Assembly: GCA_034766995.1 (NCBI GenBank)
Contig: CM068317.1
Location: forward strand, 22,664,292-22,728,291
Length of the DNA: 64,000 nt
Source: Acanthacorydalis orientalis
Lineage: Eukaryota; Arthropoda; Insecta; Megaloptera; Corydalidae
Direction of reading: 5' to 3'
Below the pieces are notes generated by a model. The model saw only the letters and a program-made list of their open reading frames with translations. It made no database searches and was not told the DNA's origin. The translations under genes and the position numbers were made by a program. How positions within the stretch are numbered: position 1 is the stretch's first letter; each line of letters opens with the position of its first letter. This document shows positions 25,901 to 37,400 of the stretch, in pieces.

Positions 25901-26934
25901 CCTTCGTATATTTATTTAAATACACTCATTTTTAATGAAAACTGAATGTGTATTTTTTCAAAAATTGAGAAGTTAATTTAAAGTAAAAATATTTCTATTC
26001 TTTATACTCACACAAATTATGTATGTTTTTGATTTATGTCGAAATTTTCTGAACCTGTCTATGACGTAAGTCGAACAACTATTGTATGTGAGGTTAACGA
26101 ATATTGCATAAACATATGTTGAAGAGGAAGTAACAAATGTAAAAAGTTTAAAATAAAATAATCAGGACATATTTCAAATGAAGAAAACAATAGATTGAAA
26201 ACGATAGAAAAAAAGTATTAAAGAAAATAATAGAAGAAATAGATAAAAGAAAACAGCAGACAAAAGAATGTATTGATTAGAAACAAAGAAAACACAGGAA
26301 TTATTTGGTGTAAAAATTAATTCTGTGCGTTTCAATTGAATCAATCATAACTCTGTTTTAAATTAAAATATTTTCTCATCGTTTTAAGATTTTGAAGTGC
26401 CAAACTTAACATTTAAAAACACTATATATCTTGACCAAGCAGTTGGCATAACCTCATAAAATAGTAATGAACACGATGCCGTCCGAAAAGCGGCATATTA
26501 GACACTGCATACTTTTCGGATTCCAGTTGAAAAAAAGCTGTTGAATTAGCGGAAATTATTTTTTCAGCTTTGGGGAAGATGTTATACCGCTTAAAACACG
26601 CAAAAATTCTAAAACAGCGGAAGAGATCCGAAAATGCATTACAACTTCATCGACTCAAAGCAGTCATTTTTCTCGTCGAGGAATTCCCTACAGATGGAGC
26701 AAAATTATATAAAGTAAAGGAGGATATTTTGAAGATTTAAATGTATTCCAATTTTCTGTAAACATTAATTTTCTATAAAAAGGCACCGAATTAATTTGTA
26801 CAATTAATAAGATCAAAAAAATTATTAAATATGTATATAAAAGGAAAGTGTTATTATCGGATAGTTCAAATTGAAACAAAAGTAGAAAAACACCATTTAT
26901 GAAACATTGGATTGTTTAAAACTGAATATTACAC

Positions 26935-27018
<84 letters not shown>

Positions 27019-27548
27019 TTATTTAAGGAGATTAGAAAATATTTAAAATAGTATACATATTGTTATTTGGAAAACTGCAAACTTATAATTAATATTTCCA
27101 CCTTTGAACCTGGAAATGTTAAAATTAAAACGAAGTTTTTAACATTATATAGCATTTTAAGAATGATATACAATTTAAATAAGTAAGCATTAGATAATTT
27201 TAACTTTAGTTTGATTTATTTTAACGTTATTTGGCTTGTTTTAGTTTTACTTATGTACATTGTTTGTTACATGTTCACAAATGAACGACTTTATTTATAA
27301 ATCTATAAAGCTGGCCATCTAAATATATTTTTTTATAAAAACGTTAAAACTAAATCGAATTATAAAATCTCTGTTTATTATTTAGAAGGTTAAAATTGGT
27401 TTATTTTTAAAACCTTGATAATATTTTGAATTAATGTTGTACATTAAGTAGTATGTATAAAATAATAACATAAAATGCTTACCTTGCATGTAATCTCTAT
27501 AAAGGTCACTAAACAATAAATGTAAATAAATACCAAAAAACGACACAT
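19947..27548 (-). CDS. Predicted very large Asn-rich secreted protein, 1,711 aa, family unknown
   Basis: Two coding exons on the minus strand: 27548-27483 (signal peptide) and 25016-19947 (5,070 nt without a stop). Exon 1 encodes MCRFLVFIYIYCLVTFIEIT then CK and ends at GTAAGC in phase 0. Exon 2 follows TTTATTTCAG and opens PHRRSSATSQLEMNRLLRIN in the same phase. The mature chain is dominated by Asn, Lys, Glu, Gln, Ile and Tyr and looks mostly disordered. Cysteines are few and partly paired (NCCENQEYPLQIYKLDFGEN near residue 900; NNSPCSSNPCKNQ near 1290). A charged Lys/Glu segment follows that may form a coiled coil. The last 120 residues are the most protein-like part (YLWSDQPVTLKRFKKQSGKY; KIFKFYKGLLKNGWPLYQ). 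Length, composition and secretion could suit a structural or glue-type product, but I recognise no family and infer no function. An intact frame over 5 kb of low-complexity sequence argues for purifying selection. Confidence 0.78.
25310..25860 (+). mobile_element. Mariner-like transposase N-terminal fragment
   Basis: Two overlapping frames give the helix-turn-helix region: FRAVIKHFYLKRWKVARIKA, ELDEVLGDSTSASKTVYFW, then after a frameshift VRMCEIVETIGISTERVHNI and LHMKKVCARWV. This matches the DNA-binding part of mariner/SETMAR-type transposases. The catalytic half is missing. It lies in the intron of the 1,711-aa gene. Confidence 0.75.
26470..26720 (+). mobile_element. Mariner N-terminal fragment
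   Basis: Translation PSEKRHIRHCILFGFQLKKS then AVELAEIIFSALGEDVI, followed by TRKNSKTAEEIRKCI. This resembles a mariner transposase start with an internal deletion. It differs in sequence from the fragment at 25.3 kb, so it is a separate insertion. Confidence 0.6.
26936..27018. repeat. (TA)n(GA)n compound microsatellite
   Basis: About 60 bp of TA followed by about 20 bp of GA, in the intron of the 1,711-aa gene. Same structure as 11188-11253. Confidence 0.95.
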
Positions 27549-28136
27549 TGTAGTTAAGAAAAGAATTATTTCATAGTTCAGATCCAATTTTAATGAAAAA
27601 TAGAAATAACTATTTTTATTAATAACACATTCTTCTAAACGGTTAAACTGCAATTAGGAAACAACCAAAAATAGTCTGATCGTGTTTTGCTGCTATAGTG
27701 TATGGCATGTACGCCATTTCCTTATTTTGAATTTTAAATATAAGCAAAAGTGTTTCACGTTTCATATCCGTTTATTGTTTATAAATATTAGTCGATAAGT
27801 CACATATTATATCCCATATATTGAAGTATTTACTTTTTATTTCTGTTGTTTTAATCGTTAGAAGCATTTCCTAGATAAACCATTGAGTATAGCTTTTCCT
27901 TTTTTTGTTAACATTTAAAACAGTAATTGTCTCTACGTGAGATTTCTATAAAGTCTCATTCTTTGGCTATGTAGAGTTCATACCGTTAAAAAACGCAAAG
28001 TTTACATTTAACGTTATCTTTATTTAGACGAAGAAAGTACCAATGTAAATAATTTGAAAAATTGTTTTAAAATGTTCAAAAACTATTTTAATTCAAATAT
28101 ATTGTTCTCCTAAGAAGTTTAATACAATATAAAATT
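27549..28136. promoter_or_regulatory. Divergent intergenic region between two secreted-protein genes
   Basis: 588 bp separates the start codons of the minus-strand 1,711-aa gene and the plus-strand 106-aa gene. Promoters and 5' UTRs of both must lie here or start further out. No repeat and no recognisable motif beyond AT richness. The layout would allow shared control of the pair; that is inference. Confidence 0.5.
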
Positions 28137-30571
28137 ATGAATAAAGCGTACAGTATCTATTTGATAATACTGATTTATTCATGTTTAACCGTGGGGGTAA
28201 GTGAATTTGTTTATATTTATTTTTTTTAGATATTTACAATGAAATTATTTAAGGAAATACAATACTGGCTCAGTAATTACGGAGAATTAAAACCGAAGTG
28301 TTGCAATTATTAAATACCTTTCAACGCTGACTAAGTCATTCAATTTTATTATATATACAAATATTTTAAGAAAATGTGCAGGCAATATATGAGTTGTTTG
28401 TAGCCAGAATAGCCTAATATTGAGACAGTATTGACATACAAGCAGTTACAATTATTGAAAAGTTTTTTTCTTAATATTAATTAGCTGATTTTTCGTTTAT
28501 TACGTACAGTTTAATGTGCAAATAAAAAATCATTAAAATATTAACCTTATTCAATGGAATATAACTGAAAATATATGAGTCAGGTTAATTTAAAATTTTC
28601 TAAATTCAAGTGCAAAATTCAAAAATATAAACCTATTAGGTATTAAATTTAATAGTTTTTTTTAAAGTATTACCACGTTACCAAACAGAATATAATTACA
28701 CTTCTATTATCAAGATCATAGATTTATACCTTATTCTCTGTTAAAAAATAATTAAACTTAAAACGGCGACTGAAAAGTAAATCTATTTCTTGCAGTCGAC
28801 ATACATCACATCTTTTAATCGACAAAAAAAATATTAGGTTAGTAGGCAAATAATTGCCGTTTTTGTTTTTTGAATTCAAACCTTAATTTTTTTTAAATGA
28901 AAGTATCATTTCATCGTGTTCATGTTAAAATAATTTTAAAGTGCATTTTGCAGTCTGTATTTTGATAACATCAACTTTGATTTTATTATTAATTTTGCTT
29001 CAATTTGGGCTATCGAATTAAAGATGGAAAAGAAGCAAATAAGATCAATTTTTTGTATGAGTTCAAAACGGGTGGTAAAGCAGCAGAATCTGGTCATAAA
29101 CTAAACAATGCTTTTGGTGTGGGTACTGTTAAGGAACGTACGGTGCTAATGGTGGTTCTAAAATTTCGTGCTGAGGACGAATCCTTGAAAATGAAAAAGG
29201 TCGTGGGCGTCCTTCTTCGGTTCATAACGACCAACTGAAGGCATTAGTTGAATCAGAACCACACACAACAATTCGATAACTTGAACAAAACATAGGCGTT
29301 AGTCATCCAACAGTTCTGGACCACTTAAAACCAATTAAATTAAAAAATGTACATGAATTTGAAAGTCATAAATCGTAATTTTTTCTGACAACCTAATAAT
29401 TAAAACCATCTTACAGATTACATTGACACATTTTAAATTGTCTTATAAAAGTACTCTGATTTCAATAAAAATCGTGACGATAAAGTATAATAAAATATAT
29501 TCAGAAATGATTTTTAAACAATCCAATACAATGTATAGTAGAAACGTAGGTTAGAATGATACAGAATTATTTAATAAATAAGAAATGGAGTTTTAAATTT
29601 GCGATTGAGGCCACTTTGGCTTCAAACGACTTATATTTATTACTAATTTTTATATTTACATTTAAATGCATTTTTGAAAAATAATTTTCGAAATTTTTTT
29701 TCATTGAGTATTTTAGTTTTTTCAATAAAGTCTTGACATAATTTTGAAGTACAACTAATTCATCAAAGGAACTCCATTTTCACGGTTTATTTGAATCACA
29801 TTCTTTACCTTAACGTTTGATTTTATACAACCTTTTGTATGTTTTATACTCATAGAGATATATTGAATATTTTATTTTTCAAAAATATTTTATTCCCAAA
29901 TTCATCGATATAAATTATCATTCATTCAAGTGAGTTTGTCCTAAATAAATTTATTCTAGGTTATTTTCAACTTATTTTTATTATTCTAAAATCTTTCAAC
30001 TCCGTGTACTTCCTATGTATTTATTGCTATTACACGAACGGTTTTATATCTACACACAATAATGTATATTTATTGTGCATTAAACAGGCTAAATGTTTTC
30101 AATTTATCATTTATAATTAAATCATGAACAATAAAATAATTCGTCGTAAACATAAATAATTACAAATTAAAAAGACATCATATTAACGGTTCCAATAATT
30201 GGGCTGTTGGAAATATTGTATGTTACAAATACCGAGTCAATACTGTTGTCATTGTAATAGAATAATAAAGTTCTTTGAATACATTTTTCAGATAACATAA
30301 GATTAGCAAGTTATTTTTTAAGCCTCTCATCTTTTATTTTTTGGTTTGAAATTTTTTTGAAAGCATTATCTATAATTCTATAACAATTAAAATTTTCATT
30401 TAATTGTATCATTAATATTAATCTGGTGACTTGTAATGAAATTTATTTTATGACATTCTTTGTTCGATTTAATTCTTTAACTCTTTTTTAATTTAACTGT
30501 TTTGTATCACTAAATCTATATACAAATTTAAGTGATATGTTTGAGACATATTGTGTGCATGTTTATATACA

Positions 30572-30630
<59 letters not shown>

Positions 30631-31121
30631 ACTCAATTATACTGAGAAATAATATATCGAGTTCACAACTATAACGAATAAATGCCCACAAGATTTTGAT
30701 TCATAGATATTTTCATACGAAATATAAGTTTATAACAAGCTTGTTTCATGGATATACCTAGAAAAATTAACTTGCTCTCAGAACTTTATTCTCTATCTGA
30801 TAAATGGTTAGCCTCTTTTTTTAGAATAAATAGAAGATAGCTATCCTTAAATACAAGAGTATTATTATTATTATTATAATTGAAAACATGTATCAATAAA
30901 AACTAAAGTGTTTGTATGTTAAATAAAATTATTTTACATTTATTTGTTATTTAATGTATGTATTACTTTTTAACGCAATTTGTATTAATATTATAGACTT
31001 ATGTAAAAAATATAACATCTAGGTAAAATTTACTTGTTATGTGTATAATGAGTAACTTTTATGACGAAAAAATGTAATTGTTCCCGCAATGATCACTGTA
31101 ATCAAGTTAGATTGTGTGTGC

Positions 31122-31203
<82 letters not shown>

Positions 31204-31499
31204 ATATGATATTTTGCGTAAGAAATACAACATTTTAGGAATTATCCGAGGACTTAATTCCCGACATAAGTGATTTTAATTTTAACGATCAACCAAAATT
31301 ATATTTCCAAACCGAAGATGAACAATTGCCTGGATATAAAATATTACACAAATATTCAAAAATAGGTGCGAATGATAGAATGAAACGAACTTTACAATCG
31401 TTTTCGTTACTGAAGATATTATTTGAACTGTTTCACAATGCATATAGTACAATTAGAGAATTACTTCCTGGCCAACAACCCAATGATGTAGATTATTAA
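28137..31499 (+). CDS. Predicted small secreted protein, 106 aa, family unknown
   Basis: Two coding exons: 28137-28196 and 31239-31499 (TAA). Exon 1 encodes MNKAYSIYLIILIYSCLTVG, a typical signal peptide, and stops at a GTAAGT donor in phase 0. Exon 2 follows ACAACATTTTAG and opens ELSEDLIPDISDFNFNDQPK in the same phase. The mature protein (about 86 aa) has an acidic N-terminal half, a basic MKR at about residue 69 that could be a processing site, and a likely amphipathic helix (TLQSFSLLKILFELFHNAYS), and ends GQQPNDVDY. It has no Cys after the signal. I recognise no family. It shares the signal-exon, phase-0, single-body-exon layout with the two minus-strand secreted genes to its left. Linking the exons rests on phase and content. 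The 3-kb intron carries a mariner fragment and two (TA)n tracts. Confidence 0.68.
28920..29390 (+). mobile_element. Mariner N-terminal fragment
   Basis: Reading frames with YEFKTGGKAAESGHKLNNAF, GVGTVKERTV, then RAEDESLK and (frameshifted) HNDQLKALVESEPHTTIR, GVSHPTVLDHLKPI. These are the paired helix-turn-helix region of a mariner transposase. The catalytic domain is absent. It lies in the intron of the 106-aa gene. Confidence 0.75.
30575..30628. repeat. (TA)n microsatellite
   Basis: About 27 TA units in the intron of the 106-aa gene. The sequence between 29391 and 30574 is AT-rich and shows no gene. Confidence 0.95.
31122..31209. repeat. (TA)n microsatellite just upstream of a splice acceptor
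   Basis: About 88 bp of TA with a few GTATATG and CATATA interruptions, ending about 30 bp before the exon 2 start of the 106-aa gene at 31239. Its length could vary without touching the acceptor. Confidence 0.95.
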
Positions 31500-31507
31500 A
31501 TATCATA

Positions 31508-32428
31508 TTAGGTTGGTGCATAATTAAAGATCGTTTTACCTAATCCCTTCGAATCTGTCAAATTTGTCACATTTTTTCTAATATATTCCTTACTATTAGT
31601 TAGTAAAAATGCGTGCCGATAACCACCTTCATATTCGTCATATCATGCTTGATCACTTCGAAAAATGATGGACTGCAGCACAGTTATTTCGCGATCTCAA
31701 GGAACTCTGGTGAAGGAGCGATCGATCAAAGATAAGTTCGAAAATGGTTCAATCCTTCCAAATCCGGCGACACGAACTTAGAAGATGAGGCAGGAAGAAG
31801 TCGTCCATCTAATTTTGATTAGCAGGCTCTTCAAATGACAGTGGAAGAAGACGAAAGTCTGACAATAAGGATGCTGGCCGAACAATTTATTGTCGATCAT
31901 TCAACGATCGTCAAGCATCTCAAAAAGCTTAATAAGGTGTGGAAAATAACTGGACGAATTCCCCACGAGCTTTCTGACGATAATAAGGTCAGCCTAGTCC
32001 GCATATTTACCCAATTAGTTCAGAGAAACGAGAAAAATCTCTTTCTTCAACAAACGCTCGACCACATGTCGAAGGTCGAGTCGTACAATCCATCAAGAAC
32101 AAGGGGGTGGGACTTGCTCGAGCACCTGCCATACTCTCCTACCGAAGCACCTACACATTAATCGCTCGTTCAAAAATTGACAGACGGGCAAAGCCTACGA
32201 TGATTTGGATGAACTTGTTGCCGATGACAAAGCGTGAATCGCATCGTTGAAACGTGACTGTTTTACCCGAGGAATCGACAGTTTGCCAAGCAAATGGGAA
32301 GCAGCTATTGAAGTAGACGACGATTATGCTCCAGAATGATCATTTAAACATGTTTTGAATGTACATTATTGTTTTATTATTGAATAAATTTAGAAAAAAA
32401 AACGATCGTTAATTATGCACCAACCTAA
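31508..32428 (+). mobile_element. Mariner deletion derivative B with intact terminal repeats
   Basis: A 921-bp element flanked by TA at 31506-31507 and 32429-32430. The left end TTAGGTTGGTGCATAATTAA is repeated inverted at the right, and the match continues to about 29 bp with one difference. Inside are a degraded transposase start (MRADNHLHIRHIMLDHFEK), a second helix-turn-helix block (MLAEQFIVDHSTIVKHLKKL) and the C-terminal YSPTEAPTH. The central catalytic part is deleted and stops interrupt the rest, so it could only move with transposase supplied elsewhere. It starts 8 bp after the stop codon of the 106-aa gene and so lies in its 3' UTR region. Confidence 0.92.
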
Positions 32429-32618
32429 TAATAAATTATATTTATTTTTTATTATTTATATTGTAGTGTATTTATGAAAATAAAGAAAAACAAAGTCATA
32501 ATTATTAAAATATATAATTTTATGAAATATTTGAATGTTTGTATTGAATAATTTTATTGTTTGAAAGTATTTTTTTATGTTCTTATCAACCGATGAATAA
32601 TAATTTTGTTAACTATTA

Positions 32619-33782
32619 TCAGTTTGGTGCAAAAATAATTGCGGTTTTTATCATTTTAAGTTTGGAGCCGATTTTTCTAGTTACCGTTATCTCTTGTTAT
32701 AGTCATGTGATACATCAGTGTAAGCAATGAAAATAACACTACTGATTTCAGCTTATTTCTATTGTTTTTATTTTTTAGTATTGTTGGATATAACCAGTTA
32801 AATTAATCATGGAAAAAGTAAATTCGCGCGATTTTGTTGTATGAGCTTAAATTGGGACATAAAGCAATAGAAATTGCTTGAAATATCAAATTTGTTTTTG
32901 GCGAAGAGTCAATTAGTGAACATACAGTTCAACACTGATTCCAAAAATTTCGCAATGAAAACGAAAGCTTTGATGATGAAAAGTGTCGTGGACGTCCTTC
33001 AGCTATAGACAATAATGATTTAAGAACTATTATTGAAACAGACCCACATAAGATAATTCGAGAGGTGGCAGAAGAACTTAATGTTGATCATTCAACAGTT
33101 GTTTGATATTTGAGCCTAATTGGAAAAACAAAAAAGTTGGATAAATGGGTGCCGTATGAACTAAACGAACATCAAGAAATTTGACGATACAAAGTCTGTT
33201 CTGCGCTTCTTTTGCGTAACAAAAATGGCCCCTTCTTGATCACATTGTCACATGCAATGAAACATGGATTCTGTACAACAATCGAAAACGTTCATCACAG
33301 TGGCTAGACCGATGAGAAGTACCAAAACAGTTTTCTGAAGCGAAACTTCATGAAAAAAAGATTACGGTCACTGTTTGGTGGTCGGAAAGTGGCGTCATTC
33401 ACTACATCTTCTTAAATTTTGGCGAAATAATAACAGCAAAAAAATATTATCAGGAAATTGAAAAAAATGCATGAGAAGTTGGATCGTTTACGGCCAGCAT
33501 TACGGCCTGTCTCCGACAGATTATCATTTTTTTAAACATTTGAATAATTTCCTACAAGAGAAGCTTTTTAAAAATCTAGCATTAGCTCAAAGCACTTTAG
33601 ATGAATTCGTTAATTCCAGGACTGCAGATTTCTATCTTCTAAGAATTAACAAACTTCTTTCTCATTGGAAGAAATGTGTTAAGGCCAATGGTTTTTATTT
33701 TAATTAATAAATATAATTTTTAACTGATATATGCGTCTTTATACTCGATACGTAAAAATCGCAATTATTTTGCACCAACCTA
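32619..33782 (+). mobile_element. Mariner copy C, same family as copy A, internally deleted
   Basis: The left TIR (GTTTGGTGCAAAAATAATTG) and right TIR (CGCAATTATTTTGCACCAAC) are inverted matches. Transposase remnants include YELKLGHKAIEIA and VTCNETWILYNN, where the expected TCDETW has lost its catalytic Asp (D to N). About 110 bp is missing at about 33505 relative to copy A, removing the HDNARPH motif with the second Asp. The C-terminal LEFVNSRTADFY block survives partly. Inactive. Confidence 0.88.
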
Positions 33783-34464
33783 ACGCATTTACTTTAATGT
33801 CTTGCATTTTAAAATGAAAAATATCAATTAACTTTACTAATGCTATATGAATATTTTTTAATGTATGTTAGAAACAAATCTTTTCGAAGAATGTAAGTGT
33901 ATATTGAACAGTTAAGATTGCTCAACGCTCAGGCCATATACTTTATTTTAATTAGTTTTGTATAAGAATTTAAATATTCAAAATAATACATTATAATCTC
34001 ATTAGTTAAAAAGTTCTGATAAAAGCAACAATTTTCAAATACTATTTTATTAATCTAGAAAATGTCTCACTTAACGTTAAATAACCAAAATGTACTAATA
34101 ATCAAACCAACCAATAAACATTCCAAATTAATGTTTGTTATTACAATGATAAGTATTACTTAACATTTGAAGCACAGAACTAAAATGTGTATACATAAAA
34201 AAAGGTGATTGTTTTTCAAAAAAAATAAAAAGAGGACTTTAGTTCTATTTGGAAAGTAAAAACTTAAATAGTGAACCATCGTTTACACTTACCAATAGAA
34301 ATGGACAAACATTCACTTTTATTTATATGATTATATCAATTCTTATCAAAATACAAAAAATCGTATTAATTCACTAAATAAATTTATTTCATATTTGAAC
34401 GAGTGCCTGTAATCAAATAAAATAATAAAAAATGAAACATATGTAATATCTCATAATTTATGTG
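33783..34464. other. Intergenic, downstream of apoLp-III
   Basis: AT-rich, no gene or repeat recognised. The right end must contain the 3' UTR of apolipophorin-III. Confidence 0.5.
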
Positions 34465-37400
34465 TTAACGTCCTCCTGGATTATCTTGATGCTTTTCCAT
34501 CACATCTTTAAGATTCTTTTGAAGATTTTTTCCAACGTCCATAACTTGATTTAAAGCACTTGTTGCTATACTTGTAATATTCGTAGTGATTTCTGAGAAA
34601 CAAAATGTATTTTATTTATTTCATTTAAATGGTATCATATTTCTTTTAGGAGTATTCAATTGAATATAAATTTTTTTTATATATATATATATATATTGTA
34701 TATATATATATATACAATTTTATAAAAGGAATTACAAAGATCTACCAAAAAAAGTATTTTAATATATTATCAGTTTGTATAGATATAAAAGTATAAACCT
34801 GTTGCAGAATTTGTGGAAGCAACTGCTATTCTTTCCGCTTCTGTAAGAATGCTAGTTAAACCAGATTCAAATTTATCTTGAGCTTTAGTTATTTCTTCAT
34901 TCAATTCGTCTCCACTTTTTTTTATACTGGTAGAACTGTTTTGTAAATTTGATTTTACTTCTTCGAGTAGTTTGTTTATTTCTGGAGTTTTTTCATTTAT
35001 CTTCAAATTAATAGTTGTGAAAATTAAAATAAATAAAAATATTTAAAAATGAATATTCTCAAAAAATAAAAAAATATTTGTTTCTAACATTTAAAGTAAA
35101 ATATTTTGTACGCTGGAATTTTGATCAGTTTCCATAAAAAATGAATTGGAGAGAAGGTAAAATATGATTTTCAATGATATCAGTTGTAAATAGTAATAGA
35201 ACGGTATTGTTTTAGATTTCTGAAAGGAACAACTTGTAAGTTTAGTATAAAACTATCTTAGAAGAAATTCTTTCAAAAGAAAAGTTTTTATATCGAAAAT
35301 ATCCATGAATCTAGTATTGTAATTATACATTAAAATTCTGAAGGTAATGTGTAGGAACTTTTAAAGAAAAAGTATAATAAATAAATTCGTTGTGAATAAA
35401 ATTAATTTGGCCAAAAATATTATTATATCATGAAATCATCCAATACAAAAAAAAAACAATATATTATAAATATTGACCGAGTTAAGAAACCTAGATTAAG
35501 GTAAAAAAAAAAATTAAATAATTTTACACCAAATAGGTATTTTAAATTGAAAAATGAAAGTGATTATATTTGCCTTCTTTACTTTCAAAAAAAGTAGGAG
35601 ATAACATAAACGACCGAATAAATTTACAGATGTATAATATATAAAAATATCAAAAAAATGGAATATATTTTACATAAAATTATTATTTATAGATCTTTTT
35701 AACTATAACAGACTTAAAAATAGCTAACAAATAGTTAGCTAAAATAGCTAACCATTTAACAATGGTTAGCTATTTTAGATTTTCAATAGAAAAATGAACA
35801 GCTCCTTAGAATGTTATATGTAGTAATTATTTGGATATTTAATCACGCATCGTGTTTATCAGAAAAGAAAACGCTGGACTAAATACATTCCAAATCCGAT
35901 TTTTTTCGAAATAACACTTTTTTATTCTGTTTAATCATTTTAACATTAACAATTTACACATTATAAATTACTTTAAAATTTTAATTAATTTATTTTAACA
36001 TTTAAAAAATCACTTATTTACTACATAGCATGCAATTAAATTATTGGGTCATTCCATAAGTAACGCGGTTTTTTAAAATAAGTTTTGAAACAACGAAAAA
36101 AAAATGGCGTTTTAATTTTGATTCAAAATATTTTTCCGTTATTATTTACAACTTCTTCCCATCTTAATCTTAAATTTTCAGTACTCTGACGATAAAACTT
36201 TTTAGTCTTTTTATTAAAGAAAAAGTCGAGATCCCTTCGAACATCATTCTCGTTTTCCATTGATGTAACTTGGAAAACATCGGAATAGATATTATGATAC
36301 GATGGTGCTAGGTCAGGGGAATATGGTGGATGAGTCATAACTTCCTACTAGAATTGGCTTAGTTTTTGGAGGGTTTCGGGTGCCGTATGAGGTCGGGCGT
36401 TTTCATGATGAAAAATGAGGCCTTTTCTTTTAACTAAAGCTGATCGTTTTTCATTAATTGATTGTTTTAGCCATACCATTTGTTCACAATACAATTCCTT
36501 TGTGATGATTCGATTCTCTGGTAATAGCTCGTAATGGATAATACCTTCTATATTCCACCAAACAGACAACATAACCTTTTTTGGATGAAGCCTTCCTTCT
36601 CAGTTGCAAATGGTGTTTCTTTACAGTTAACCCATTGTCTTGAACGTTTAATGTTGTTATAAATAATCCATTTTTCATCGCCAGTAACAATTCTATTCAG
36701 AAACGTATCATTTGCAATCGGCATAGATGAAAAGTGCAAATCTTCACACTTTGTTTTAAAACTAACGTCCGATAACTCGTGCGGAAGCCACTGACTCAGC
36801 TTAGAAACTTTACCAATTATTTTCAAGTGTCAATGAATAGTTGAATGCGTTGATTTGGGCTAATTCTTTCACTGTTGAATTAGGATTTTGTTCCATTAGT
36901 GTTCTCAGGATCTCATCATCAAACTCTTGCGGACGTTCTGACCTTTCATCATCTTCAAGGCTATGGTTCCCGGATCGAAATCGTTGAAACCATTTTTGTC
37001 TTTGGCTAAGACTAATCACATCAGAACCATAAATTTCACACAGTTTTTTCACTGCAGTTATAGTATTATTACCGTAACGAAACTCCCAAAGCAAAATATG
37101 CCTTATATACTCTTTTAATATTTAATAACTAATATCTTTTCTTGTAACTTTGCGTGATCACTGCTAACCTTCCACGATAAGACTAAGAAAATATTTGATA
37201 CAATTGAGCACCATATGCATCTAATAAGTTATTGCAATAATTGGAAAGTACTGCATCATCCATTTTCACCTATATGAAAACACCACATTACTTATGGAAT
37301 GGCCCAATAACTCTATCATAAAGTTGAAGTATTTTAGATATTCTGATAATTTTAAATACTTTATATATTAACCCTTAACGGCCGAGAGCTTTATGAATTT

